Source: Methylobacterium sp. J-067
GTDB lineage: Bacteria; Pseudomonadota; Alphaproteobacteria; Rhizobiales; Beijerinckiaceae
Direction of reading: 5' to 3'
Length of the DNA: 64,000 nt
NCBI RefSeq assembly: GCF_022829465.1
Contig: NZ_JAKSXZ010000101.1
Location: 62,001 to 126,000, forward strand
Every line of letters starts with the position of its first letter. The stretch's first letter is position 1. Position numbers and translations under genes: made by a program. Of the stretch, positions 29,367 through 42,900 are shown piece after piece. The notes beneath the pieces are model-generated. The model made no database searches and had not been told where the DNA came from. It saw nothing but the letters and a program-made list of their open reading frames with translations.

Positions 29367-29711
29367 TCAGCCGGCCTTCGCGCGCGGGGCCAGGGCCATG
29401 ACCGCGCTGGCCGCGAGCCAGCCGGCGACGCCGCTCGCGGCCTTCACCAGGAAGTCGCCGACCCGGCCATGGCGGGTTGCCGACAGGTTCTGCCCAGCTT
29501 CGAGCAGGCCCGCCGCCACGACGACGAAGACGAGGATCGCGAGGCGCTGGCGCGGATAGGCCAACGCCGCCAGCGTGCCGAAGGCCGCGTAGGCCAGGGC
29601 ACGCTCGACATTCGCCGGGCCGACCTCCGGCCGGAGCCCGATGGGCGAGAGGGTCACGAAGGCCAGAAGGCCGAGCATGCCCCAGAAGGCCAGCCGGAAC
29701 AGGGTACGCAT
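29367..29711 (-). CDS. VanZ-like small membrane protein
   Basis: This 114-aa protein has three to four hydrophobic segments (FRLAFWGMLGLLAFVTLSP, RALAYAAFGTLAALAYP, LAILVFVVVAAGLLEAGQ and GVAGWLAASAVMALAP). The pattern SPIGLRP followed by ALAYAAFG and LEAGQ is that of the VanZ family (named after teicoplanin resistance, usually of unknown role). The start at 29711 is chosen because the conserved part begins there. The assignment to a resistance function is not implied. Confidence 0.8.
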   Translation of the reverse strand: MRTLFRLAFWGMLGLLAFVTLSPIGLRPEVGPANVERALAYAAFGTLAALAYPRQRLAILVFVVVAAGLLEAGQNLSATRHGRVGDFLVKAASGVAGWLAASAVMALAPRAKAG

Positions 29712-29734
29712 CGCTGTCCTTCCACGCCGACGAT

Positions 29735-29753
29735 GCCGGGGCGTCGCCCCGGC
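29735..29753 (-). terminator. Hairpin after glgP
   Basis: GCCGGGGC (29735-29742) and GCCCCGGC (29746-29753) form an 8-bp stem with a 3-nt loop, 48 bp past the glgP stop codon and just before the vanZ start. It lacks a clear U tract. Confidence 0.4.
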
Positions 29754-29800
29754 ACCCCACCCAAGAAATTGCCCTTGGGGCTCGCCCTTGGGAATCCCCC

Positions 29801-32329
29801 TCAATCCAGGCGGACGCGCCAGATCTCCTGGGCGTATTCGCGCATCGACCGGTCGGAGGAGAACCACGCCATCCGGGCGGTGTTGTGGATCGCCTTGGCC
29901 CACCACGTCGCCGGGTCGCCCCAGGCGGCGTCGATGGCGCGCTGAGTCCGCCAGTAATCGTCGAAGTCAGCGGTCAGCAGGTAGGGGTCGCGGTGGCGCA
30001 GGTCGTCGGTGAGCGGGCGGAAGCGGCCCGGCTCCTCCGGCGAGAACCGGCCGGAGGCGATCATGTCCAGCGCCGCCGCGAGGCGCGGGGAGGCCGCGAT
30101 CGCCGCCCGCGCATAGCCCGGCACCGCCTTGCGGGCGATCACCCCGGCCGCGTCGAGGCCGAAGATGAAGATGTTCTCCGCGCCGACGTGATCCTTGATC
30201 TCGATGTTGGCGCCGTCCAGCGTGCCGACCGTCAGCGCGCCGTTCAGGGCGAACTTCATGTTGCCGGTGCCGGAGGCTTCGAGGCCCGCCGTGGAGATCT
30301 GCTCCGACAGGTCGGCCGCCGGGATGATCGCCTCCGCGAGACTCACCGAGTAGTTCGGCAGGAACACCACCTTGAGGCGGCCCGCCACCTCCGGGTCGTC
30401 GTTGACCGCCCGCGCCACGTCGGCGGCGAGCTTGATGATCAGCTTCGCCTGGACGTAGCTCGGCGCCGCCTTGCCGCCGAAGATCTTGACGCGCGGCGTC
30501 CAGGTCCGGTTCGGCTCGGCCTTGATCGCCTGATACAGCGCCACCGTCTCCAGGACGTTGAGCAGTTGGCGCTTGTATTCGTGGATGCGCTTCACCTGCA
30601 CGTCGAAGAGCGCGTCGGGATCGATGTCGATCCCGGTGCGGTCGGCGACGATGGACGCCAGCGCCTCCTTGCGCTCGCGGCGCACGGCCCGGTAGCGCGC
30701 GACGAACCCGGCATCCTGCGCGAACCGGTCGAGGCCGGTGAGCCGTTCGGGATTGTCGAGGACGCCCTCACCCACCGCCTCGACGGCGAGCTTCGTGAGG
30801 CCGGGATTGGCCGTGTGCAGCCAGCGGCGGAAGGTGATGCCGTTGGTCTTGTTGACGATCTTGTCCGAATCGAGCGCGTGCAGGTCGGAGAAGACGGTGG
30901 AGCGCATCAGGTCGGTGTGGAGCGCCGAGACGCCGTTCACCCGGCGCGCGCCGTGGAAGGCGAGGTGGCCCATCCGCACCCGCCGGCCATTCGCCTCGTC
31001 GATCAGCGAGACCGAGGCGAGGTGGGCGGCATCGCCCTTGCCCGACTGGCCCTGCTCCTCGAGGTGCATCCAGTTGATCAGGTAGATGATCTGCATGTGG
31101 CGCGGCAGCAGCCGCTCCATCAGCTCCACCGGCCACGTCTCCAGCGCCTCTGGCAGGAGGGTGTGGTTCGTGTAGTGCAGGGTGTTGGTGGTGACGTGCC
31201 ACGCATCCTCCCAGGAGAGGCCGTGGTCGTCGGTGAGGAGGCGCATCAGCTCCGGCACGGCGATGGCCGGGTGGGTGTCGTTGAGCTGGATCGCGGCGTG
31301 GTCGGGCAGCGAGCGCAGGTCGCCGCGCTCGGCCTTGTGCCGGGCCACGAGGTCCTGCAGCGAGGCCGAGGTGAAGAAGTATTCCTGGCGCAGGCGCAGT
31401 TCCTGCCCCTCGGCGGAGGCGTCGCTCGGGTAGAGGACGCGGGAGATCGCCTCGGCGCTCATCCGCTGGGAGAGGGCGCCGACATGGTCGCCGCCGTTGA
31501 ACCGGGCGAGGTCGAGGGGCGCCTCGGATTCGGCCTTCCATAGGCGCAGGCTGTTGACCTGCCGCCCGCGCCAGCCGACCACCGGCACGTCATGGGCCAC
31601 GGCCAGCACGGTCTCCGCCGGCTGCCAGCGCCGCTCGATCCCCTCGCCCGCGAGCGACATGGTCACGCCGCCGCCGAAGCCGATCCGGTAGGTCGCGTCG
31701 CGGCGGGCGAACTCCCAGGGGTTGCCCTCGGCAAGCCACGTCTCCGGCGCCTCCTGCTGCCAGCCGTCCTTGAAGGACTGGCGGAACAGGCCGTGGTCGT
31801 AGCGGATGCCGTAGCCCATGGCGGGGATCGACAGGCTCGCCATGCTCTCCATGAAGCAGGCCGCCAGACGCCCGAGGCCGCCATTGCCCAGAGCCGCGTC
31901 GGGCTCGGCGTCCTGCACGGCATCGAGGTCGATGCCGAGTTCGGCCAGCGCCTCGCGCACGGTCTCGGTGAGGCCGAGATTGTTCAGCGCGTCCGACATC
32001 AGACGGCCGATGAGGAATTCCAGCGAGAGATAATAGACGCGCTTGTGCGGGATCTTGCCCGCGTTCGGCAGGCCGGCCTCCGCGATCCGGTCGCGCAGGG
32101 CGAGCGCCGTCGCCACGAACCAGTCGCGCGGACGGGCATTCTCCGGCGTCGTGCCGATGACGATGCCGAGCTTGGCCCGGATCGCCTCCCGCAGGTCGAC
32201 CACGGGATCGCCGGTTCCGGCCAGCACCGGACGCACCTTCGCCGGGATGACGGCCGCCTTCACGGAGTCGCGTCCGGTCTCGGACGGGGCACTGGGCGAA
32301 GCGGCACGCGTCTGAACTTCGGTGAGCAC
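29801..32329 (-). CDS. glgP: Glycogen/maltodextrin phosphorylase
   Basis: This 842-aa PLP-dependent GT35 enzyme releases glucose-1-phosphate from the non-reducing ends of alpha-1,4-glucans. The PLP-lysine site EASGTGNMKFALNGALTVGTLDGANIEI is near residue 690. ERRWQP, FDVQVKRIHEYKRQLLNVL and the N-terminal KRVYYLSLEFLIGRLMSDALNNLGL are conserved. The start is a GTG at 32329 preceded by GGGGG. An EcfG-type stress promoter ends 16 bp upstream, which makes the leader very short, so a slightly later start remains possible. It diverges from glgA, the synthetic enzyme of the same polymer. Confidence 0.96.
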   Translation of the reverse strand: MLTEVQTRAASPSAPSETGRDSVKAAVIPAKVRPVLAGTGDPVVDLREAIRAKLGIVIGTTPENARPRDWFVATALALRDRIAEAGLPNAGKIPHKRVYYLSLEFLIGRLMSDALNNLGLTETVREALAELGIDLDAVQDAEPDAALGNGGLGRLAACFMESMASLSIPAMGYGIRYDHGLFRQSFKDGWQQEAPETWLAEGNPWEFARRDATYRIGFGGGVTMSLAGEGIERRWQPAETVLAVAHDVPVVGWRGRQVNSLRLWKAESEAPLDLARFNGGDHVGALSQRMSAEAISRVLYPSDASAEGQELRLRQEYFFTSASLQDLVARHKAERGDLRSLPDHAAIQLNDTHPAIAVPELMRLLTDDHGLSWEDAWHVTTNTLHYTNHTLLPEALETWPVELMERLLPRHMQIIYLINWMHLEEQGQSGKGDAAHLASVSLIDEANGRRVRMGHLAFHGARRVNGVSALHTDLMRSTVFSDLHALDSDKIVNKTNGITFRRWLHTANPGLTKLAVEAVGEGVLDNPERLTGLDRFAQDAGFVARYRAVRRERKEALASIVADRTGIDIDPDALFDVQVKRIHEYKRQLLNVLETVALYQAIKAEPNRTWTPRVKIFGGKAAPSYVQAKLIIKLAADVARAVNDDPEVAGRLKVVFLPNYSVSLAEAIIPAADLSEQISTAGLEASGTGNMKFALNGALTVGTLDGANIEIKDHVGAENIFIFGLDAAGVIARKAVPGYARAAIAASPRLAAALDMIASGRFSPEEPGRFRPLTDDLRHRDPYLLTADFDDYWRTQRAIDAAWGDPATWWAKAIHNTARMAWFSSDRSMREYAQEIWRVRLD

Positions 32330-32344
32330 AGTCGAACCCCCAAT

Positions 32345-32370
32345 AACGTCGGCGGATTATGTTCTGTTCC
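32345..32370 (-). promoter_or_regulatory. EcfG-type stress promoter of glgP
   Basis: On the minus strand GGAAC (32366-32370) and CGTT (32345-32348) are separated by 17 nt. This is an exact match to the GGAAC-N16/17-CGTT consensus of the alphaproteobacterial general stress sigma factor EcfG. It ends 16 bp before the glgP GTG start. Confidence 0.75.
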
Positions 32371-32674
32371 AGATTGCCGCCGCATGAACGGGCCGGCATC
32401 CGGGCCCGATCGCACCGATCCTGTGGACGGTCTCGGGCAAAGTCGAGGCAACACCTTGTGACGCCGCTCTTTTCGGCATCGGCGCCTCGACGATGTGTCT
32501 TTATAGGCACAGTGACTTGGCGATCAAGGGCAGACCCCTGGACGGCCCTGCACAAAAGACTAGCAAGCCCGGCCCGACTGCTTTTCACAGCGCGAGCGTG
32601 ATTTTTATTGTCGCACTGCAACCATCAATAACGCGCCCTTAACCGAAAAAGTGGCCTCGTTTGTGCGTCGCAGC

Positions 32675-32699
32675 GGAACCGTCGCGCACAGGGAGCGTT
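32675..32699 (+). promoter_or_regulatory. EcfG-type stress promoter of glgA
   Basis: GGAAC (32675-32679) and CGTT (32696-32699) are separated by 16 nt, an exact match to the EcfG consensus. Transcription would start near 32706, which rules out the in-frame ATG at 32704 as the glgA start. Confidence 0.75.
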
Positions 32700-32826
32700 A
32701 GGCGTGGTTGAGATCGCGGCAGTTCCGTTTGACCCGGTCTTTGCGCATCCGGGGCATCTCTCCCGGGCTGGAAGACCGCCCATGCTTCACGTGCACCGCT
32801 CCGGACTGACCGCGCGGAAGTCCGAC

Positions 32827-34305
32827 ATGTGCACGTACAAGCCCCTGCCCTCTGCGATTCCGATGGGCCGGCGCATCCTCTACGCCACCCCGGAAATGGC
32901 CGATTTCGTGAAGACCGGCGGCCTCGGCGAGGTCTCGGCCGCCCTGCCCCGGGCCTTGCGGGCGCATTACGACGTCCGCGTCCTGATGCCCGGCTACCCG
33001 CAGGTGCGCGCGGCCTTCCCGGACATGCCGGTGGTGGCCCGCCTCGAAGGGCTCGCGGGCATCCCCCCCTGCGACCTCGGCCTCGCCGAGACGGCCGACG
33101 GCCTGCGCGTCTACGTGCTGATCGCGCCGGAACTCTACGAGCGTCCGGGCACGCCCTACGGCGACGCCTCGGGCGACTTCGCGGACAACGACGTGCGCTT
33201 CGCCCGCCTCAGCCTCGCGGCGGCGGACCTCGCGCTGGGTGTCGATGCCGGCTGGGCGGCGGACCTCCTGCACCTGCACGATTGGCAGGCCGCCCTGGCC
33301 CCGGCCTATCTCGCCTGGCGCGGCGTGCGGCTGCCGAGCGTGCTGACCGTGCACAACCTCGCCTACCAGGGCCTCTTCCCCCGCGACGGGATGCACCGGA
33401 TCGGCGTGCCGGATTCGGCCTTCCAGATGGATGGCTGCGAGTTCTACGGGCAGCTCTCGTTCCTGAAGGCGGGGCTCTACTACGCCTCGCAGGTCACGAC
33501 GGTGAGCGAGACCTACGCCCGCGAGATCCAGACGCCGGAGATGGGCTGCGGCCTCGACGGCCTGCTGCGGGTGCGCGCCGGCCAGGGGCGCCTCGCGGGC
33601 ATCCTGAACGGCATCGACGAATCCTGGGACCCGCGTACCGACCCGCACCTCGCCCTGCCCTTCGAGGCGGACGACTGGAAGGGCAAGCGCGCCAACGCCG
33701 ATGTGGTCCGAAAGGATTTCGGCATGGCGGTCTCGCGCGGGCCGCTCTTCGCCATCGTCTCGCGGCTGGTGCACCAGAAGGGCATCGACCTCAGCCTGGA
33801 GGCGGCCCAGACCATCGTCGCCGAGGGCGGCCAGCTCGTGGTGATCGGCCAGGGCGAGGGCCGGTTCGAGGGAGCGCTCCGCGGCCTCGCCAAGCGGCAT
33901 CCCGAGCAGGTCGGCGTGCATGTCGGCTTCGACGAGGGGCAGGCCCGGCGGATCTTCGCGGGCAGCGACTTCCTGCTGATGCCCTCGCGCTTCGAGCCCT
34001 GCGGGCTCGCGCAGATGTACGCCCAGCGCTACGGCTCCCTGCCGATCGTGCGGCAGACCGGCGGCCTCGCCGACACGGTCGAGGACGGCGCCACGGGCTT
34101 CTCCTTCTCGGACCCCTCGCCCAGCGGGCTGACCGGCGCGGTGCGCCGGGCGCTCGACGCCTTCGGCCAGAAGAAGCGCCTCAACACCATGCGCCGCCGA
34201 GCCATGGCGACCCGCTTCGGCTGGGACCGCGCGGCCGACAACTACGCGGACCTCTACGCCAGGGCGATCGGCAACAGCGTCGCCCTGCGGTGGAGCACGG
34301 TCTAA
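32827..34305 (+). CDS. glgA: Glycogen synthase GlgA
   Basis: This GT5 glycosyltransferase extends alpha-1,4-glucan from ADP-glucose. The protein proper begins RILYATPEMADFVKTGGLGEVSAALPRAL with the KTGGL sugar-nucleotide motif. LHLHDWQAALAPAYL, LTVHNLAYQGLFP and the C-terminal active-site segment MPSRFEPCGLAQMYAQRYG (near residue 390) with the catalytic Glu follow. Several in-frame ATGs exist (32704, 32782, 32827, 32863). I chose 32827, which has GGAAG at 6-nt spacing and lies downstream of the predicted transcription start; 32782 is nearly as good. It converges on glgB, with a palindromic terminator between them. glgC, the source of ADP-glucose, is not in the window. Confidence 0.95.
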   Translation: MCTYKPLPSAIPMGRRILYATPEMADFVKTGGLGEVSAALPRALRAHYDVRVLMPGYPQVRAAFPDMPVVARLEGLAGIPPCDLGLAETADGLRVYVLIAPELYERPGTPYGDASGDFADNDVRFARLSLAAADLALGVDAGWAADLLHLHDWQAALAPAYLAWRGVRLPSVLTVHNLAYQGLFPRDGMHRIGVPDSAFQMDGCEFYGQLSFLKAGLYYASQVTTVSETYAREIQTPEMGCGLDGLLRVRAGQGRLAGILNGIDESWDPRTDPHLALPFEADDWKGKRANADVVRKDFGMAVSRGPLFAIVSRLVHQKGIDLSLEAAQTIVAEGGQLVVIGQGEGRFEGALRGLAKRHPEQVGVHVGFDEGQARRIFAGSDFLLMPSRFEPCGLAQMYAQRYGSLPIVRQTGGLADTVEDGATGFSFSDPSPSGLTGAVRRALDAFGQKKRLNTMRRRAMATRFGWDRAADNYADLYARAIGNSVALRWSTV

Positions 34306-34312
34306 GGCGCCT

Positions 34313-34338
34313 CCCTCTCCCCGCGAACGGGGAGAGGG
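34313..34338. terminator. Bidirectional terminator-like palindrome between glgA and glgB
   Basis: CCCTCTCCCC (34313-34322) and GGGGAGAGGG (34329-34338) form a 10-bp stem with a 6-nt loop in the 40-bp gap between the convergent glgA and glgB stops. A near-identical element lies at 56278-56305, also between convergent genes. Confidence 0.65.
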
Positions 34339-34345
34339 AACACCC

Positions 34346-36618
34346 TCACCCCTCTCTCACGAGGATCACCGTCGCGAGCGGCGGGATCGTCAGGCTGAGC
34401 GAGTGCTGCTGGCCGTGGCTGGCTTGCGCCTCCGCCGCGCGGCCGCCGCCGTTGCCCATGTTCGAGCCGCCATACTGCGCGGCGTCCGAGTTGAACGCCT
34501 CGCGGTAATGGCCCCCCGCCGGCACGCCGACGCGGTAGCCCTCGCGCGGGATCGGCGTGAAGTTCGAGACCACGATGGCGATCTCGCCGCCCGCACCCTT
34601 GCGCGCCCAGGCGATGACGCTGTTGTCCTGGTCGTCCGCCACGAGCCACTGGAAGCCGGCCTGCTCCGAGTCGCGGCTGTGGAGGGCCGGCGTCGCGGCG
34701 TAGAGGTGGTTGAGGTCGCGCACCACGTCCTTGACGCCCTTGTGCAGGGGGTCGTCGAGCAGGTGCCAGTCCAGGCTGGCATCGTGGTTCCACTCCCGCT
34801 CCTGGCCGAACTCGCCGCCCATGAAGAGCAGCTTCTTGCCGGGGTGCCCCCACATGAAGCCGAAATAGGCCCGCAGGTTCGCGAACTTCTGCCAGCGGTC
34901 GCCCGGCATCCGGGACAGGAGCGAGCCCTTCCCGTGCACCACCTCGTCGTGGGACAGGGGCAGGATGAAGTTCTCGGAGAAGGCGTAGAGCAGCCCGAAG
35001 GTCAGGTTATGGTGGTGGTAGCGGCGATGGATCGGGTCTTCCTGCATGTAGTGCAGGGTGTCGTGCATCCAGCCCATGTTCCACTTGAAGCCGAAGCCGA
35101 GGCCGCCCGTGTAGGTCGGGTGCGAGACGCCCGGCCAGGAGGTCGATTCCTCCGCCACCGTGATCGTGCCCGGGGCGTGGCTGTAGGTGGCCTCGTTGGT
35201 CTTGCGCAGGAAGTCGATGGCCTCGAGGTTCTCGTTGCCGCCGTAGCGGTTCGGGATCCACTCGCCCTGGCGGCGCGAGTAGTCGAGGTAGAGCATCGAG
35301 GCGACGGCATCCACGCGCAGGCCGTCGAGGTGGTAATGCTCCAGCCAGAACCGGGCGTTGGCGGTGAGGAAGGTCGCGACCTCGGTCCGCCCGAAATTGT
35401 AGATGTACGTGCCCCAATCCTGGTGGAAGCCCTGGCGCGGGTCGGCATGCTCGTAGAGATGCGTGCCGTCGAACTGGCCGAGGCCGTGGGCGTCCAGGGG
35501 GAAGTGGCCGGGCACCCAATCGAGCATCACGCCGATGCCGGCCTCGTGGGCGGCATCCACGAAGGCCGAGAACTCGTCCGGCGTGCCGAAGCGGCTGGTC
35601 GGCGCGAACAGCGACACCGGCTGGTAGCCCCAGGACCCGTCGAACGGGAACTCGGTGATCGGCAGCATCTCGATATGGGTGAAGCCCATCTCCTTCACGT
35701 AGGGGATGAGGCGCTCGCCCAGTTCCTTGTAGGTGAGGTAGCGGTTGCCCTCCTCCGGCACCCGCATCCACGAGCCGAGATGGACCTCGTAGATCGAGAT
35801 CGCGGCGTGGCGCGGATCCTTGGCGCCGCGGCTGCCCATCCAGCCGTCGTCCCGCCAGTCGAAGGCCCCGAGGCCGTGCAGGATCGAGCCGGTGGCCGGC
35901 GGATGCTCGGCGGCGAAGGCCACCGGGTCGGCCTTGAGCGGCACCAGGGCACCGTCCGGCCCCCGGATCTCGAACTTGTAGCGCCCGCCGGGCTGGAGGC
36001 CGGGGACGAACAGCTCCCACACCCCGCCATCCTGCCAGAGGCGCATCGGGTGGCGGCGGCCGTCCCACTCGTTGAAATCGCCGACGACGCTGACCTTCTT
36101 GGCGTTGGGCGCCCAGACGGCGAAGCGGAACCCGTCGATCCCGTCGAGGCGCCCGGCCTGGGCGCCGAGGATGCGGTAGACGAGGTTGGTGCCGACCTCG
36201 CGCAGGCCGGCGACATCGTATTGCTCGATGGACGAGCCGAAGCCGTAGGGGTCGAAGCGGCGGCGGGTGGCGCCGTCCCAGGCCTCGATCTCGATCTCGT
36301 AGAGGGGCCGCCCCTCGCCCTCGACGCGGGCGACGAAGAAGCCGTCATTGTGGCGCTTCTCGAAGGGCACCGTGCGCTCGCCGAGGATCAGGCTCGCGGC
36401 GCGGGCCTCCGGCAGCACGGCGCGGACTTCCCAATGGTTCGGGCCGACCTTGTGCGGCCCGAGCACGGAGAAGGGATCGCCGTGGCTGGCGCCCATGATC
36501 GCGGCGATCGCATCCGCGTGGACGGTCGGGATCGTCGGGGACGCGGCACGCTCGGAGCCAGCGGGCGAGCCGGAAGCTCCCTCTCCGGCCCGTAGCGCGA
36601 AGGTCTCGTCGGTCACCG

Positions 36619-36622
<4 letters not shown>
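34346..36622 (-). CDS. glgB: 1,4-alpha-glucan branching enzyme GlgB
   Basis: This 758-aa GH13 enzyme introduces alpha-1,6 branches into glycogen. An N-terminal domain ([21 protein letters not shown]) and CBM48 ([30 protein letters not shown]) precede the barrel. Active-site regions are intact: [26 protein letters not shown] (nucleophile near 435), [13 protein letters not shown] (Glu near 490) and [15 protein letters not shown] (near 557). The start overlaps the treS-maltokinase stop by 4 bp, so they are coupled. In the GlgE pathway GlgB branches the linear glucan built from maltose-1-phosphate; with GlgA it serves the classical pathway as well. It is the last gene of the seven-gene operon. 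Confidence 0.96.
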
Positions 36623-39891
<3,269 letters not shown>

Positions 39892-39923
39892 CGCGTCGCT
39901 GCCTCATCGATGAAGTCGAAGGA

Positions 39924-39944
39924 GCCGGCCAGGAGTCGGCCGGC
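39924..39944 (-). other. Hairpin between glgE and treS
   Basis: GCCGGCC (39924-39930) and GGCCGGC (39938-39944) form a 7-bp stem with a 7-nt loop, about 33 bp before the treS start. It could slow, stabilise or terminate part of the transcript. Confidence 0.35.
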
Positions 39945-39988
39945 GGCCGGGCGGCCTTCGTAGAAAGCCGCAGGTGCCACGGGCAGCC

Positions 39989-42900
39989 TCAGCCCGCAAC
40001 CCGGCGTGGTGGGGTGAGACGCCAGATCACGCAGGAGCGTTCCGCCGGATCGAGGGCGATGCGGTGCCCCTTGCCCCGGAGCGAGAACGTGTAGCCCTGC
40101 AGCAGGTCCTCGACCTCCACCGCCCCGTCGTCGGGCAGGCCGAAGAGCCAGAGGGGCACCTCGTAGCTGCATTCCTGGCGGTTCTTGGGATCGAGGTTGA
40201 CCATCACGAACACGCAGTTGTCGCCCTCCGGCGTCGTCTTGGCGTAGGCGACGATGTTGTCGTTCCAGGCCGGCGTGAACACGACGTTGCGGAAGTCCCA
40301 CAGGGCGGGGTTGTCGCGCCGGATCCGGTTGAGCTTGACGATGTGCTCCCGGATGTTGCCCGGCCGGTCGTAATCCCAGGCCTTCAGCTCGTACTTCTCC
40401 GAGTTCAGATACTCTTCCTTGCCGGGGTAAGGCGCGGCCTCGCACAATTCGAAGCCGTTGTAGATGCCGTAGACGGAGGAGAGCGTCGCGGCGAGCGTCG
40501 CCCGCACCACGAAGCCGGCCCGGCCGCTGGTTTGCAGGTAGTAGGGATTGATGTCGGGCGTATTCGCGAAAAAGTTCGGGCGGTAGTACTCGCCCATCTC
40601 GCCGGCGAGTTCCGTGCTGTACTCGATCAGCTCGGCCTTGGTGTTGCGCCACGTGAAGTAGGTGTAGCTCTGCTGGTAGCCGGCCTTGGCGAGCTTCTTC
40701 ATCATCTTCGGCCGGGTGAAGGCCTCCGCGAGGAAGATCGCGTCCGGGAATTGCCCGTTCACCTCGCCGATCACCCATTCCCAGAAGGGAATCGGCTTGG
40801 TGTGCGGGTTGTCGACGCGGAAGATCCGCACCCCGCGCTGGCACCAGCCGAGGAGGATGTCGCGCAGTTCGATCCAGAGGGAGGGCAGGGCCCCGCCGTA
40901 GAAATGGACGTTCGAGATGTCCTCGTATTTCTTCGGCGGATTCTCGGCGAACTTCAGGGTGCCATCGGGGCGCCACTCGAACCATTCCGGGTGGTTCTTG
41001 ATCCAGGGATGGTCGGGCGAGCACTGGATCGCGAAATCGAGGGCGATCTCCATGCCGTAGGCGTGGCTCGCCGCCACCAGCCGCTCGAAGTCCTCCAGCG
41101 TCCCGAGGTCCGGGTGGACGGCCTCGTGGCCGCCCTCCTCCGCGCCGACCGCGTAGACCGAGCCGACATCGCCGGGCAGGGCCTTCAGGGTGTTGTTCTT
41201 GCCCTTGCGGTTGGTGCGCCCGACCGGGTGGATCGGCGTGAAATAGAGCACGTCGAAGCCGAGTTCGCGGATCTCCGGCAGCCTTGCGATCACGTCGTCG
41301 AACGTGCCGTGGCGGTTCACGTCCATGGATTGCGAGCGGGGGAAGATCTCGTACCAGGCCGAGAACCGGGCCGCGAGGCGGTCGGCGATCACGGGAATCG
41401 CCACCGGGTAGCGCGAGCGGTTGACCCGCTCGGCATGGGGCCGCACCAGGGCGACGGAATCCGGCTGGAGAATCTTTTCCAGTTGGGCGGCGGACCCGCT
41501 CTGCTCGGCGGCGAGCGCCGCGACCAGGGCCGCCAAGCGGTCCTTGTCACGGCCGGTGGCGAGCGAGGCGGCGTTCTCCACCAGGGTCACGCCCTCGATG
41601 GTTTCGAGCCGCACATCGACGCCCGCGTCGCGCTTCTTGATCGTGTCGCGCATCCACGAGGCGAAGGGGTCGCGCCACGCGTCGATGGTGAACTCGTAGC
41701 GGGCGTTGCGCTCCAGGGGGAAGCGGCCCGCCCAGCGGTCGTTGTCCACGAAGACCATCGGGTCCTCGCGCCATTCCGTCGTGCCGACGACCCGCGACAG
41801 GATCGCGGCGGCGATGATCTCGTGGCCGTCGGAGAAGATGTCGGCCTCGACGCGCAGGTCCTCGCCGACGATGCGCTTGACTGCCGAGCGGCCCCCGTCG
41901 AGTTCCGGCGTCACCGCCTCGATGACCACCCGGCCCTCGCCCTCGGGCTCGCCACGGGTGGGTTGGCGGGCGACGCTGGCGCGGCTCGCGGCGAGGATGC
42001 GCAGCTCCCCCGGCGCGAGGTCGACATGGCTGCCGCCGTGGAAGGCGATGGGCTCGACGCCCGGCGTGCGGTCCACGAAGGGGCCGAGCATCCCGCCCGC
42101 GCGGGCGATGAGCGGCCCAGCCTCCACCGGCTCCGGGGCCTCGGTCGGGTTGTAGAGCACCAGCACCGCGTGGCCCGCCGAGGCGTGGTGGCCGGTGTCG
42201 TAGCGGACGAGGGCGACGAAGCCCGCATCCGGCGCCGAGAGGCGCATCTGCGCTCCCTCGACGTTGGCGGCGGGCAATTCGGCCTTGAGGGCGTTGATGG
42301 CGCGGATCGCGTCCGAGATGTCGACGCCGGTGTCGTGCTCCCGGTCGCCCGGGTGGCTGTCGACCACATGGAGCGCCCGGCGGTAGCCCCATTCGTAGCC
42401 GATCGGCATCAGCACGCCGGCCGAGAAGAAGGCGGCGAGCGCGTAGCGGGTGCGCAACTGCGTGGCGACCGCCTCCTTGCCCCCGCCGATCCCGGCGGCG
42501 AGGCGGGGCATGTCGTGGTTCTCGGGGAAGGCGATGGAGGGGGCGAGCACCCGCAGGCGCTCGTATTGCTCCAGCGCCCAGGGCTTCTTGAGGTCCCACC
42601 ACGCGAAGGAATTGAACAGGTAGTCGAAGCCGGCGCCGGCGGTGGCCCGCGCCTCCTCGAAGGTGCAGCCCAGGGTCTCGGCGGCGAAGAGGCAGGCGGG
42701 GTCCTTGTCCTTGGCGGCGGCGATCAGCACGCGCCACACCTCCGGCGGGACCTTGTAGGCGGCATCGCAGCGGAAGCCGCCGACGCCGAGATCCTGCATC
42801 CGCGCGACGTAGCCGGCGAAGATCTCCGTCAGCGCCTGCCGGGCGACGGGGCTGTGGTAGTCGAGTTCGGCGAGATCGCCCCAGACGGTGCGGATCGACG

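Larger units (their letters stand above)
32330..32826. other. glgP-glgA divergent intergenic region
   Basis: This stretch of nearly 500 bp has no convincing gene. Each end carries an EcfG-type promoter pointing outward (32345-32370 and 32675-32699). The middle contains an A/T-richer patch near 32590-32650 that may hold further regulatory sites. I see no clear sigma70 promoter in it. Confidence 0.6.
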
